NCBI GenBank assembly: GCA_031430015.1
Contig: JANPAR010000176.1
Coordinates: forward strand, 1 to 28,922
Source: CANJDH01 sp031430015
GTDB lineage: Bacteria > Pseudomonadota > Gammaproteobacteria > Burkholderiales > JAEUOS01
Length of the DNA stretch: 28,922 bases
Reading direction: 5' to 3'
Positions 15,726-23,557 of this stretch are shown one piece after another. The position numbers were made by a program, and so were the translations under genes. Positions within the stretch are counted from its first letter, which is position 1. Every line of letters starts with the position of its first letter. A model generated the notes under the pieces. That model made no database searches. It was not told the origin of the DNA and saw only the letters and a program-made list of their open reading frames with translations.

Positions 15726-17402
15726 ATGCCCAAGTCAGATATTGAAATTGCCCAAGCAGCCACGATGCAGCGCATCGCCAAGGTAGCCAAAGACAAACTG
15801 GGCATCAGCGACGAACACCTTGTGCCCTACGGCCACTACAAGGCCAAGCTGTCGCTCGATTTCATCGACACGCTCAAGGACAAACCCAACGGCAAGCTTA
15901 TCCTCGTCACCGCGATCAACCCGACGCCAGCCGGCGAAGGCAAGACCACCACCACCGTGGGCCTCGGCGACGCGCTCAACCATCTGGGCAAGAAGGCCAT
16001 CATCGCCCTGCGCGAGCCGTCCCTTGGCCCCGTGTTCGGCGTCAAGGGCGGTGCCGCCGGGGGCGGCTATGCGCAGGTGGTGCCGATGGAAGACATCAAC
16101 CTGCATTTCACGGGTGACTTCTCGGCGATTGCGTTGGCCAACAATCTGCTCGCGGCGGCAATCGACAACCACATCAGCCACGGCAACGAACTGGGCATCG
16201 ACATCCGCCGCATTCAGTGGAAGCGCGTGGTGGACATGAATGACCGCGCGCTGCGTGATATCACGATTGGCCTCGGCGGCCCTGCCAACGGCTATCCACG
16301 CCAGGATGGTTTTGACATTGTGGTTGCCTCCGAAGTGATGGCGATTTTCTGCCTCGCCACCTCGCTCAAGGATTTGAAGAAACGCCTCGGCAATATCGTG
16401 GTGGCCTACACCAAAGACCAGAAGGCGATCCGTGCCTCTGACCTCAAGGTGCATGGCGCGATGACCGTGCTGCTCAAAGACGCGCTTGCCCCCAATCTGG
16501 TGCAGACGCTGGAAAACAACCCCGCCTTCATCCACGGCGGCCCGTTCGCCAACATCGCCCATGGCTGCAACTCGGTGATCGCGACACAAACGGCGTTGAA
16601 GCTGGCAGACTACGTGGTGACCGAAGCAGGCTTTGGCGCTGACTTGGGTGCAGAAAAGTTCGTAGACATCAAGTGCCGCAAGACGGGCTTGAAGCCGAGT
16701 GCAGTGGTGATCGTCGCCACCGTGCGCGCGCTTAAGTACCACGGCGGCGCCGACTTGAAAACCCTAAACACCGAAAACCTTGCAGCACTCGAAAAGGGTA
16801 TCGCCAATCTCGAGCGCCATGTCCACAACATCACCGAACACTACGGCATGCCCTGCGTCGTGTCGGTCAATCACTTCATTTATGACACCGACAGAGAGCA
16901 TGCGCTGCTGCGTGAGAAGCTCGCCAAGCTGGGTGCGCCGGTGATCCTGGCCAAGCACTGGGCCGATGGCGGCAAGGGTGCTGCGGAAGTGGCGAAGAAA
17001 GTCATCGAGCTGTGTGAAGGCAAAAACAATTTCCACTTTGTCTACGAAGACAGCGACCCGCTGTGGGAGAAGATGAAGAAGATCGCCACCAAAATTTACG
17101 GGGCAGCCGATATTTCCGCCGATGCCAAGGTGCGCGCGCAAATCAAGAAGTTTCAGGACGAAGGCTACGGCCACTACCCGGTGTGTGTCGCCAAAACGCA
17201 GATGTCATTCTCGACCGATGCGTCACTGCGCGGCGCGCCTTCGGGCCACATGGTGAATGTGCGTGAAGTGCGCCTCGCAGCGGGTGCCGAATTCGTCGTG
17301 ATGGTGTGCGGTGACATCATGACCATGCCGGGCCTGCCCAAGGTGCCGTCTGCCGAAGTAATTGATCTGGACGACGATGGCAAGGTGGTCGGTTTGTTCT
17401 AA
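15726..17402 (+). CDS. fhs: Formate-tetrahydrofolate ligase
   Basis: ATP-dependent enzyme of 558 residues, the standard FTHFS length. It makes 10-formyl-THF from formate and THF. The nucleotide loop PTPAGEGKTTTT lies at residues 66-77. It is followed by the conserved EPSLGPVFGVKGGAAGGGYA and the segment VVPMEDINLHFTGD. The C-terminal part ends in GDIMTMPGLPKVPSAEVIDL, also typical. GGAG five bases before the ATG at 15726 supports this start over in-frame upstream codons. It lies downstream of formate dehydrogenase and upstream of an uptake system, and shares an FNR-type promoter site with fdhB and oxc. It therefore probably routes formate from oxalate into folate-linked C1 metabolism. Confidence 0.97.
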   Translation: MPKSDIEIAQAATMQRIAKVAKDKLGISDEHLVPYGHYKAKLSLDFIDTLKDKPNGKLILVTAINPTPAGEGKTTTTVGLGDALNHLGKKAIIALREPSLGPVFGVKGGAAGGGYAQVVPMEDINLHFTGDFSAIALANNLLAAAIDNHISHGNELGIDIRRIQWKRVVDMNDRALRDITIGLGGPANGYPRQDGFDIVVASEVMAIFCLATSLKDLKKRLGNIVVAYTKDQKAIRASDLKVHGAMTVLLKDALAPNLVQTLENNPAFIHGGPFANIAHGCNSVIATQTALKLADYVVTEAGFGADLGAEKFVDIKCRKTGLKPSAVVIVATVRALKYHGGADLKTLNTENLAALEKGIANLERHVHNITEHYGMPCVVSVNHFIYDTDREHALLREKLAKLGAPVILAKHWADGGKGAAEVAKKVIELCEGKNNFHFVYEDSDPLWEKMKKIATKIYGAADISADAKVRAQIKKFQDEGYGHYPVCVAKTQMSFSTDASLRGAPSGHMVNVREVRLAAGAEFVVMVCGDIMTMPGLPKVPSAEVIDLDDDGKVVGLF

Positions 17403-17499
17403 TCCACGTTATGCTGTTGGCATATATGCCGTAAGCGCAGAAACCGTAAAATCTCCCGTGCGAGGAGATCGGCACATTCAGGAAGTTAAAGGAGATAGC

Positions 17500-18501
17500 A
17501 TGAAGAAAGTGATTCAACCCCTCTTTGCCGCTGCGGCAGTGGGTGTGGCTTGCATTGGGTCATCACCTGTGTTCGCTGCGTGGGAGCCCACCAAGACGGT
17601 GGAGTTCATCGTGCCGGCCGGCACCGGCGGTGGCGCAGACCAAATGGCGCGCATCACCCAGGCGATCATCGCCAAACACAAGCTGATGAAGCAGCCAATG
17701 GTGGTGGTCAACAAGGGCGGTGGCGCCGGTGCCGAGGGCTTCCTTGACGCCAAGAGTGCCAAGGGTGATCCGCATAAGGTCATCATCACATTGTCCAACC
17801 TGTTCACCACGCCGCTCGCGACTGGCGTGCCATTCAACTGGCGTGATCTGACACCGGTGTCGATGCTGGCGCTTGACCAGTTTGTGCTGTGGGTCAATGC
17901 CGATACCCCTTACAAAGAGCCCAAAGATTTTGTCGCAGCGGTGAAGGCGGCGGGCGGCAAAATGAAAATGGGCGGCACTGGTTCCAAACAGGAAGACCAG
18001 ATCATCACCGTCGCGCTGGAGAAGCAGACCGGTGCCAAGTGGAATTACATTTCCTACAAGGGCGGCGGCGACGTGGCTGTGCAACTGGTCGGCAAGCACG
18101 TTGATTCGAGCGTGAACAACCCGATTGAAGCGGTGGCCCAATGGCGCGCCGGGCAGCTCAAGCCGCTGTGCGTGTTTGATGCCAAGCGCATGCCGTACAA
18201 AACGAAGGTCACCAAGGACATGAGCTGGGCCGACATTCCGACCTGCAAGGAAAAAGGCCTGGATATCGAATACCTGATGCTGCGCGGCATCTTCATGCCA
18301 GGCGGCGTGACGCCCGACCAAGTGGCCTACTACGTGGACTTGTTCAAAAAAGTGCGCGAGACGGCGGACTGGAAAGACTTCATCGAAAAGGGCGCGTTCA
18401 ACACCACGGCACTGAGCGGCAAGGAGTATGCCGATTGGGTCGCGAAGGAAGAAGCGCGCCACTTGTTTCTGATGCGCGACGCAGGCTTCATCGCGAAGTA
18501 A
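17500..18501 (+). CDS. tctC: Tripartite tricarboxylate transporter receptor (TctC/Bug family)
   Basis: Periplasmic binding protein of 333 residues with a Sec signal peptide (MKKVIQPLF, an Ala/Val-rich core, then VFA before AWEP; cleavage near residue 26). The mature N terminus TKTVEFIVPAGTGGGADQMA matches the Bug/TctC ligand-loop pattern. GGAGATAG precedes the ATG at 17500. tctB and tctA follow, so this is a complete tripartite carboxylate importer. The gene lies 97 bases after fhs within the oxalate/formate island. Oxalate or another short dicarboxylate is therefore a plausible ligand, but Bug proteins bind very diverse carboxylates and this is inference. A 12-bp palindrome GGCATATATGCC (17419-17430) lies in its leader. 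Confidence 0.93.
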   Translation: MKKVIQPLFAAAAVGVACIGSSPVFAAWEPTKTVEFIVPAGTGGGADQMARITQAIIAKHKLMKQPMVVVNKGGGAGAEGFLDAKSAKGDPHKVIITLSNLFTTPLATGVPFNWRDLTPVSMLALDQFVLWVNADTPYKEPKDFVAAVKAAGGKMKMGGTGSKQEDQIITVALEKQTGAKWNYISYKGGGDVAVQLVGKHVDSSVNNPIEAVAQWRAGQLKPLCVFDAKRMPYKTKVTKDMSWADIPTCKEKGLDIEYLMLRGIFMPGGVTPDQVAYYVDLFKKVRETADWKDFIEKGAFNTTALSGKEYADWVAKEEARHLFLMRDAGFIAK

Positions 18502-18507
18502 TCCCTA

Positions 18508-18540
18508 CACCGCATGCCCGCGTGATACGGGCATGCGGTG
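18508..18540 (+). other. Stable intercistronic hairpin between tctC and tctB
   Basis: A 13-bp perfect stem CACCGCATGCCCG / CGGGCATGCGGTG closes a 7-base loop, directly after the tctC stop. There is no T-run, so it is not a classic terminator. It more likely stabilises the 3' end of a processed tctC message or partly blocks transcription, giving more receptor than permease. Confidence 0.7.
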
Positions 18541-18671
18541 AGTGCGGCCGCTGGTATGTTGGTGCGTGTGCAGGTTGGTACGTTGGCGAGTATCCCAAAC
18601 CCGGTGCCTGCTCCCGCCCAAAGACATCTCCAGTGGCCATTGCCCACCGATTCAATTGAGCCGGAAACATC

Positions 18672-19181
18672 ATGACCGAACCTGATCAGCATACTGAATC
18701 ACCCAGTGCGGTATCGAACCGCAATGTGGAACTTATCGTCAGTGGCGTCACTCTTGCCTTGGGCCTGTTGGTGATTGCGGACAGCCTGCGCCTCGGCACC
18801 GGATGGTCGGACGAGGGCCCCAAGGCGGGTTACTTCCCCTTCTATATCGGCCTCATCATTTGCATCGGCTCCGTCGTCAACGCCGTACTCGCCCTGCGTG
18901 ACCGCGAGTCGGGCAGCTTCGTCTCCAAGGCGCAAGCCCGTGACGTGCTGCGTGTGTTTGTGCCGATGCTGGTCTTTGCCGCGCTCATCCAGCCGCTTGG
19001 GATTTATGTGGCATCGATTCTATATATCGGTTTTTTCATGCGCTGGATCGGCAAGTATTCGTGGCAGAAGTCGATTGGCGTCGCGGTGGCGACATCGATC
19101 GGATTTTTTGTGGTGTTCGATTTGTGGTTCAAGGTGCCGCTGATCAAAGGTCCGCTTGAAGCGGCCCTCGGACTGGGCTAA
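18672..19181 (+). CDS. tctB: Tripartite tricarboxylate transporter small membrane subunit (TctB)
   Basis: Membrane protein of 169 residues. A short polar N terminus is followed by about four hydrophobic segments: VELIVSGVTLALGLLVIADS, YFPFYIGLIICIGSVVNAVL, VFVPMLVFAALIQPLGIYVA and SIGVAVATSIGFFVVFDLWF. The layout and length fit TctB, the poorly conserved 4-TM partner of TctA. GGAAACATC precedes the ATG at 18672. A 170-base gap with a strong hairpin separates it from tctC, while tctA follows after 12 bases. It acts in the inner membrane. Confidence 0.88.
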   Translation: MTEPDQHTESPSAVSNRNVELIVSGVTLALGLLVIADSLRLGTGWSDEGPKAGYFPFYIGLIICIGSVVNAVLALRDRESGSFVSKAQARDVLRVFVPMLVFAALIQPLGIYVASILYIGFFMRWIGKYSWQKSIGVAVATSIGFFVVFDLWFKVPLIKGPLEAALGLG

Positions 19182-19193
19182 GGGAGAGCAGAC

Positions 19194-20702
19194 ATGGAAG
19201 AACTGCAATCCCTGATGGGGGGGTTCGCGATAGTCTTGACGTGGTTCAACGTCATGCTCATGTTTGCCGGCATCATTCTCGGCGTGCTGGTCGGCGTGTT
19301 GCCTGGCCTCGGCGGTGCGAACGCGATTGCGATTCTGGTGCCGCTCACCTTTGCGATGGCACAGCAGCCGGGCGGGCAGGTATCGGCCATCATTCTGCTG
19401 TCTTGCATTTACTGGGGCGCGTTGTTTGGCGGCGCGATAGCGTCGATCCTGTTCAACATTCCCGGCGAGCCGTGGTCGGTGGCCACTACGTTTGACGGCT
19501 ATCCGATGTCGCAGCAGGGCAAGACCGGGCAGGCGCTGACGGCAGCGTTCACCTCATCGTTTGTTGGCGCAGCGGTGGGTGTGTTGTTGATTACCTTCGT
19601 GTCGCCGGTGATTGCCAAGTTCGCACTCAAGTTTGGACCGGCTGAATATTTTTCGGTTTACTTTTTGACCTTTGCTGCCTTCATCGGCATGTCCAAGGGC
19701 AATCCTTTCAAGACTGTGGTGGCGATGATGCTCGGGTTTGCGCTCGCCGCCGTCGGCACCGATACCGTCACCGGCGCGATGCGCCTGACCTTCGGCATCA
19801 CCGAACTGCTCAAGGGCTTCGACTTCCTGATCGCGGTGATCGGCCTGTTCGGCATCGGCGAAATTTTGCGCACCATGGAAGAAGGCATGGCGATCAAGGG
19901 CGCCGAAGGCAAGCTCAACTTCCGCGTGGTGTGGGAGACCTGGAAAGAGTTACCCAAATATTGGTTGACGACGATTCGCAGCTCCATCGTCGGTTGCCTG
20001 ATGGGGATCGTACCGGGCGGCGCGACGCCGGCTTCCTTCATGAGCTATGGCCTGGCGCAGCGCTTCTCGAAAAACGGCGCGAACTTCCGCAAGGGCGAGA
20101 TCGAGGGCGTAATTGCACCGGAGACAGCAGCGCACGCGGCGGGCACCAGCGCGCTGATCCCGATGCTGACGCTTGGCGTGCCGGGCTCGCCAACCGCAGC
20201 CGTACTGCTGGGCGCGCTGTTGATTTGGGGCTTGCAGCCCGGCCCGTTGCTGTTCATCGAGCAAAAAGACTTCGTCTGGGGCCTGATCGCCTCGATGTAT
20301 CTGGGCAATATCGTCGGCCTCATCGTCGTGCTCACCACGGTGCCGTGGTTTGCGATGATCCTGCGCATTCCCTTCTCGATCATCGGGCCGGTCATCATCG
20401 TGATTTGCGCCATCGGTGCTTACACAGTGCACAGCTCGATGCTGGACGTGTGGATGATGCTGTTGTTTGGCGTGGTGGGCTATGTGTTCAGCAAACTCAA
20501 CTACCCGCTCGCGCCGATGGTGCTGGCGTTGGTGTTGGGCGACCGCGCTGAAGAAAACTTCCGCAACGCGATCAAGGGCTCGCAGGGCGACATGGGCATC
20601 TTTTTCTCCAACGGCCTGGTCGGCACGCTCACCGGGCTGGGGTTGATTCTCATGTTCCTGCCGCTGATGGGCGCGATTCGCGCGCGCATGCAAGGCAAAT
20701 AG
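19194..20702 (+). CDS. tctA: Tripartite tricarboxylate transporter large membrane subunit (TctA)
   Basis: Polytopic permease of 502 residues, the usual TctA size. The signature GVLVGVLPGLGGANAIAILV lies near residues 30-50. A second conserved segment, IVPGGATPASFMSYGLAQRF, lies near residues 262-290. FNIPGEPWSVATTFDGYPM also marks the family. With tctB (12 bases upstream) and the receptor tctC it forms a complete ion-driven carboxylate importer. GGGAGAGCAG precedes the start. It converges on the Crp/Fnr regulator gene, and no clear terminator with a T-run is visible in the 70-base gap. Confidence 0.95.
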   Translation: MEELQSLMGGFAIVLTWFNVMLMFAGIILGVLVGVLPGLGGANAIAILVPLTFAMAQQPGGQVSAIILLSCIYWGALFGGAIASILFNIPGEPWSVATTFDGYPMSQQGKTGQALTAAFTSSFVGAAVGVLLITFVSPVIAKFALKFGPAEYFSVYFLTFAAFIGMSKGNPFKTVVAMMLGFALAAVGTDTVTGAMRLTFGITELLKGFDFLIAVIGLFGIGEILRTMEEGMAIKGAEGKLNFRVVWETWKELPKYWLTTIRSSIVGCLMGIVPGGATPASFMSYGLAQRFSKNGANFRKGEIEGVIAPETAAHAAGTSALIPMLTLGVPGSPTAAVLLGALLIWGLQPGPLLFIEQKDFVWGLIASMYLGNIVGLIVVLTTVPWFAMILRIPFSIIGPVIIVICAIGAYTVHSSMLDVWMMLLFGVVGYVFSKLNYPLAPMVLALVLGDRAEENFRNAIKGSQGDMGIFFSNGLVGTLTGLGLILMFLPLMGAIRARMQGK

Positions 20703-20772
20703 GGCGGGTGGCCCATGCAGGCCCGGCATGCCAGCCAGTGTCCTGCAGCCGCCTGGAGCGCAGCGGGGCAGC

Positions 20773-21375
20773 CTAAACGCGCGGTTTGACGCGGCTTAGT
20801 GTTTCCGGCGTGATGTTGAGATAGGCCGCCAATTCCTTTTTTGGAATGCGCTCCATCAGGTCGGCGTGCTTGCGTGAAAAGCGCGCCAGCCGCCCCGGCG
20901 CGTCGAGCAAGTGCAAGGTGATCGTGTGCGCCATCACTTCAGACATGAGGCTCATCACTTCATACTCGAATACATCTTTGGCCGCCGCGTGCTGGTCGAT
21001 AAAGTCGACCCAGGTTTCCATCGGTATCTTGGCCACGCGGGCATTGGTGAGGGCGACGATGCTGTAGGGTGTCGGCGTATGCAGCCGCCACGCTGCGTAG
21101 CTGGTGTCCATGTCGGTTTCAGCGGCGAGGCGCAGGATCATTTCCTTGCCCTCCGAGTTGCCGACCACGCGTTTGAGGATGCCTTCGAGAATGAAAAACT
21201 GCTCCATCTCATCCGAGCCTTGGGTCACCAGCATCGATCCCTTGGCGTAGTCGATGATTTCGAGCTTGGGCTCAAGGTCGTCCCACAGCTTCGCTTCCAG
21301 TTTTTTGAGAACGATGTTCTGCTTTAACTGAATGCGAATCGTGTTGCGCTGGGGATGGGCGGCGATGCTGGTCAT
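20773..21375 (-). CDS. Crp/Fnr-family regulator without Fe-S cysteines
   Basis: Transcription factor of 200 residues. An N-terminal cyclic-nucleotide-type sensor barrel spans residues about 36-125, and a winged helix-turn-helix about 150-200. The recognition helix ITPETLSRVK carries Glu191, Ser194 and Arg195, the E-x-x-S-R triad that FNR uses to read TTGAT half-sites. The protein has no cysteine, so an FNR-type [4Fe-4S] sensor is excluded; the effector is unknown. The start at 21375 (ATG) is preferred over an in-frame TTG at 21465 because that TTG lies inside a TATAAT on the same strand. It is divergent from oxc, and two FNR-type palindromes lie in the shared region. It is the natural candidate regulator of the oxc, fhs and fdh promoters. 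Confidence 0.88.
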   Translation of the reverse strand: MTSIAAHPQRNTIRIQLKQNIVLKKLEAKLWDDLEPKLEIIDYAKGSMLVTQGSDEMEQFFILEGILKRVVGNSEGKEMILRLAAETDMDTSYAAWRLHTPTPYSIVALTNARVAKIPMETWVDFIDQHAAAKDVFEYEVMSLMSEVMAHTITLHLLDAPGRLARFSRKHADLMERIPKKELAAYLNITPETLSRVKPRV

Positions 21376-21464
21376 AAGCTTGCGGGGCGTGCGGGGCGTA
21401 TGGCAGGGGCAGGAGGCGGCGGCTGCGTCTGGTGAGCCGGCGGCGCTGAGGTGGTGCGGAGCCA

Positions 21465-21470
21465 ATTATA
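21465..21470 (-). promoter_or_regulatory. -10 box for the Crp/Fnr-family gene
   Basis: On the minus strand this reads TATAAT exactly. Transcription would start near 21458 and give a leader of roughly 80 bases to the ATG at 21375. No good -35 box is seen about 17 bases upstream. The FNR-type sites at 21527-21563 lie 60-110 bases upstream of this start, so autoregulation is possible. Confidence 0.5.
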
Positions 21471-21526
21471 AGCGAGCGTACATGGGCGCTTTCGATGCCG
21501 CCTGCGACAATGATGGCGTCGCTTGG

Positions 21527-21563
21527 TTGACCTGGGTCAAGCGCCATCTTTGACTTCAATCAA
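21527..21563. promoter_or_regulatory. Tandem FNR/DNR-type palindromes in the regulator-oxc intergenic region
   Basis: TTGACCTGGGTCAA (21527-21540) and TTGACTTCAATCAA (21550-21563) lie 23 bases apart, centre to centre. The second is centred at 21556.5, exactly 41.5 bases before a start point of 21598 predicted from the -10 box TATATT at 21586-21591. That is the standard class II FNR geometry; the other site falls at -64.5. The remainder of the 344-base gap (21376-21719) holds the regulator -10 box and a terminator-like hairpin in the oxc leader. Confidence 0.7.
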
Positions 21564-21585
21564 GGTCAAATTAAGGGGGGATTTC

Positions 21586-21591
21586 TATATT
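21586..21591 (+). promoter_or_regulatory. -10 box of the oxc promoter
   Basis: TATATT (five of six consensus positions) has no -35 box. The FNR-type palindrome at 21550-21563 occupies that place, as expected for an activator-dependent class II promoter. The predicted start near 21598 leaves a 122-base leader before the oxc ATG. Confidence 0.55.
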
Positions 21592-21650
21592 CTCCCCTGC
21601 GCACCAAATGTGGCGGCGCCTGCTGGCCTTGATCCGATTTTCCCCGCCTT

Positions 21651-21671
21651 CCGGTGTTCCACCGGTTTTTT
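21651..21671 (+). terminator. Terminator-like hairpin in the oxc leader
   Basis: The 6-bp GC-rich stem CCGGTG / CACCGG with a TTC loop is followed by six T residues. It lies between the predicted oxc start point (21598) and the oxc ATG (21720), so it could attenuate the operon. Alternatively it could stop stray plus-strand transcription from tctA through the regulator gene. Confidence 0.6.
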
Positions 21672-21719
21672 AGCGGCCTTGTGAATGACACAACACCGTA
21701 TTCCTGGAGAACCTCCACC

Positions 21720-23486
21720 ATGGGCAATATGAACGAAACAACTGCCGCTGCCGCGCAAGCCGTGAGCGCCGTATCCGCGACCACCGATGGTTTTCATCTG
21801 GTCATCGATGCCCTCAAACTCAATGGCCTCAACACCATTTACGGCCTGCCCGGCATTCCGATCACTGACCTGACGCGCAAGGCGCAGGCGGCCGGCATGC
21901 GCGTGATCTCGTTCCGCCACGAGCAAAACGCCGGCAACGCCGCGGCGATCGCCGGCTTCATCACCCAGCAACCCGGCGTGTGCCTCACGGTGTCGGCACC
22001 AGGCTTTCTCAATGGCCTCACTGCACTCGCCAACGCGACCACCAACTGCTTCCCGATGATTCTCATTTCCGGCTCGTCCGAGCGCGAGATCGTTGACTTG
22101 CAGCAGGGCGACTACGAAGAGATGGATCAGCTCGCCATCGCCAAGCCTTTGTGCAAGGCGGCGTTTCGCGTGCTTAACGCTGAAGATATTGGCGTCGGCA
22201 TCGCGCGTGCGATCCGCTCTGCGGTGTCGGGCCGTCCCGGCGGGGTCTATCTGGATCTGCCGGCCAAGTTGTTTGGGCAGTCGATGGACGCGGTGGCGGG
22301 CAAGAATTCCCTCATCAAAGTAGTCGATCCCGCACCTCGCCAAATCCCGGCGCCTGATTCGGTCAAGCGCGCACTCGATTTGCTCAAGAGCGCCAAGCGT
22401 CCGCTGATACTGCTTGGCAAAGGCGCCGCCTACGCGCAGGCTGACGCCGACGTGCGCGCGCTGATCGAAAAAACCGGCATTCCTTACCTGCCGATGTCGA
22501 TGGCAAAAGGCTTGTTGCCTGATACCCACGAGCAATCTGCTGCGGCTGCGCGCTCTTACGTGTTGCCTGCTGCTGACGTCGTGGTGCTGGTCGGTGCGCG
22601 TCTCAACTGGTTGCTCTCGCAAGGCAAGGGCAAGACCTGGGGGGCTAAGGATCACAAGGCCTGGGGCGCGCAGAAATTCATTCAGATCGATATTTCACCG
22701 ACCGAAGCCGATAGCAACGTGCGTATCGAAGCCCCGCTGATCGGCGACATTGGCTCCTGCGTGTCGGCCCTGTTGTCCGGCATTGGCTCGACCTGGAGCA
22801 AGCCCTCCGCCGAATGGCTGGGCGCGATTGCAGAGCGTAAAAACAAAAACCTCGCCAAAATGGCCGAGACCCTGGCCAAAAATCCGTCGCCGATGAATTT
22901 CCACAGCGCGCTCAATGTGGTGCGCGACATCGTCAAGGCCAACCCCGATGCCATGCTGGTCAACGAAGGCGCCAACGCGCTCGACTTCACCCGCAGCATC
23001 GTGGACATGTACAAGCCGCGCAAGCGTCTCGACGTCGGCACCTGGGGCATCATGGGCATCGGCATGGGCTTCGCCGTGGCGGCCGCAGTCGAAACCAATT
23101 TCCCCGTGATCGCGATTGAAGGCGACAGCGCCTTTGGTTTCTCCGGCATGGAAGTCGAGACCATCTGCCGCTACAACCTGCCGGTGTGCATCGTCATCAT
23201 GAACAACAACGGTGTCTACGGCGGCAAGGACGTCAACCCCACCGGCGGCCCCGATGTGGCGCCGACGGTGTTCGTCAAGGGCGCACGCTACGACAAATTG
23301 ATGGAAGCCTTCGGCGGCATTGGCGTCCACGCCACCACGCCGGCCGAGTTGCGCAGTGCGATGGAAGCGGCGATCAGCTCGCGCAAACCGACGCTCATCA
23401 ACGCCGTGATCGACGAAGGAGCGGGTACCGAGAGCGGGCGCATCACCAGTCTGAACCCGCAGGCAGCCAAGAAAGCATCAGCCTAA
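21720..23486 (+). CDS. oxc: Oxalyl-CoA decarboxylase
   Basis: Thiamine-diphosphate enzyme of 588 residues that decarboxylates oxalyl-CoA to formyl-CoA and CO2. It follows the Oxalobacter enzyme closely in many segments: YGLPGIPITDL, VCLTVSAPGFLNGL, SGSSEREIVDLQQGDYEEMD, GKGAAYAQ, GARLNWL and GTWGIMGIGMGFAVAAA. The ThDP cofactor Glu is Glu68 (RHEQNAG). The ThDP/Mg motif runs from GDS (468-470) to NNN (495-497), followed by Tyr500, which matches the active-site Tyr of the family. The ATG at 21720 has GGAG ten bases upstream. About 20 extra Ala-rich residues precede the conserved start. frc follows 71 bases downstream, so the two form an operon. The promoter carries two FNR-type sites. Confidence 0.97.
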   Translation: MGNMNETTAAAAQAVSAVSATTDGFHLVIDALKLNGLNTIYGLPGIPITDLTRKAQAAGMRVISFRHEQNAGNAAAIAGFITQQPGVCLTVSAPGFLNGLTALANATTNCFPMILISGSSEREIVDLQQGDYEEMDQLAIAKPLCKAAFRVLNAEDIGVGIARAIRSAVSGRPGGVYLDLPAKLFGQSMDAVAGKNSLIKVVDPAPRQIPAPDSVKRALDLLKSAKRPLILLGKGAAYAQADADVRALIEKTGIPYLPMSMAKGLLPDTHEQSAAAARSYVLPAADVVVLVGARLNWLLSQGKGKTWGAKDHKAWGAQKFIQIDISPTEADSNVRIEAPLIGDIGSCVSALLSGIGSTWSKPSAEWLGAIAERKNKNLAKMAETLAKNPSPMNFHSALNVVRDIVKANPDAMLVNEGANALDFTRSIVDMYKPRKRLDVGTWGIMGIGMGFAVAAAVETNFPVIAIEGDSAFGFSGMEVETICRYNLPVCIVIMNNNGVYGGKDVNPTGGPDVAPTVFVKGARYDKLMEAFGGIGVHATTPAELRSAMEAAISSRKPTLINAVIDEGAGTESGRITSLNPQAAKKASA

Positions 23487-23557
23487 AATTCACGACTTCG
23501 CAACAGCATGAACGGCAGCCCGCACGATGGCTGCCGCCTGGAATCCTGGAGAACAGA

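Noticed and set aside
21376..21465. TTG start at 21465 for the Crp/Fnr gene, adding 30 residues with a Cys-x-Cys
   Set aside because: The TTG falls inside a perfect minus-strand TATAAT, so it would not be transcribed from that promoter. The added residues are low-complexity and unlike the FNR cysteine cluster.
23186..23557. Upstream in-frame extension of frc
   Set aside because: It overlaps the 3' end of oxc. The sequence is Arg/His/Gln-rich and unlike CoA-transferases, and a good ribosome-binding site precedes 23558.
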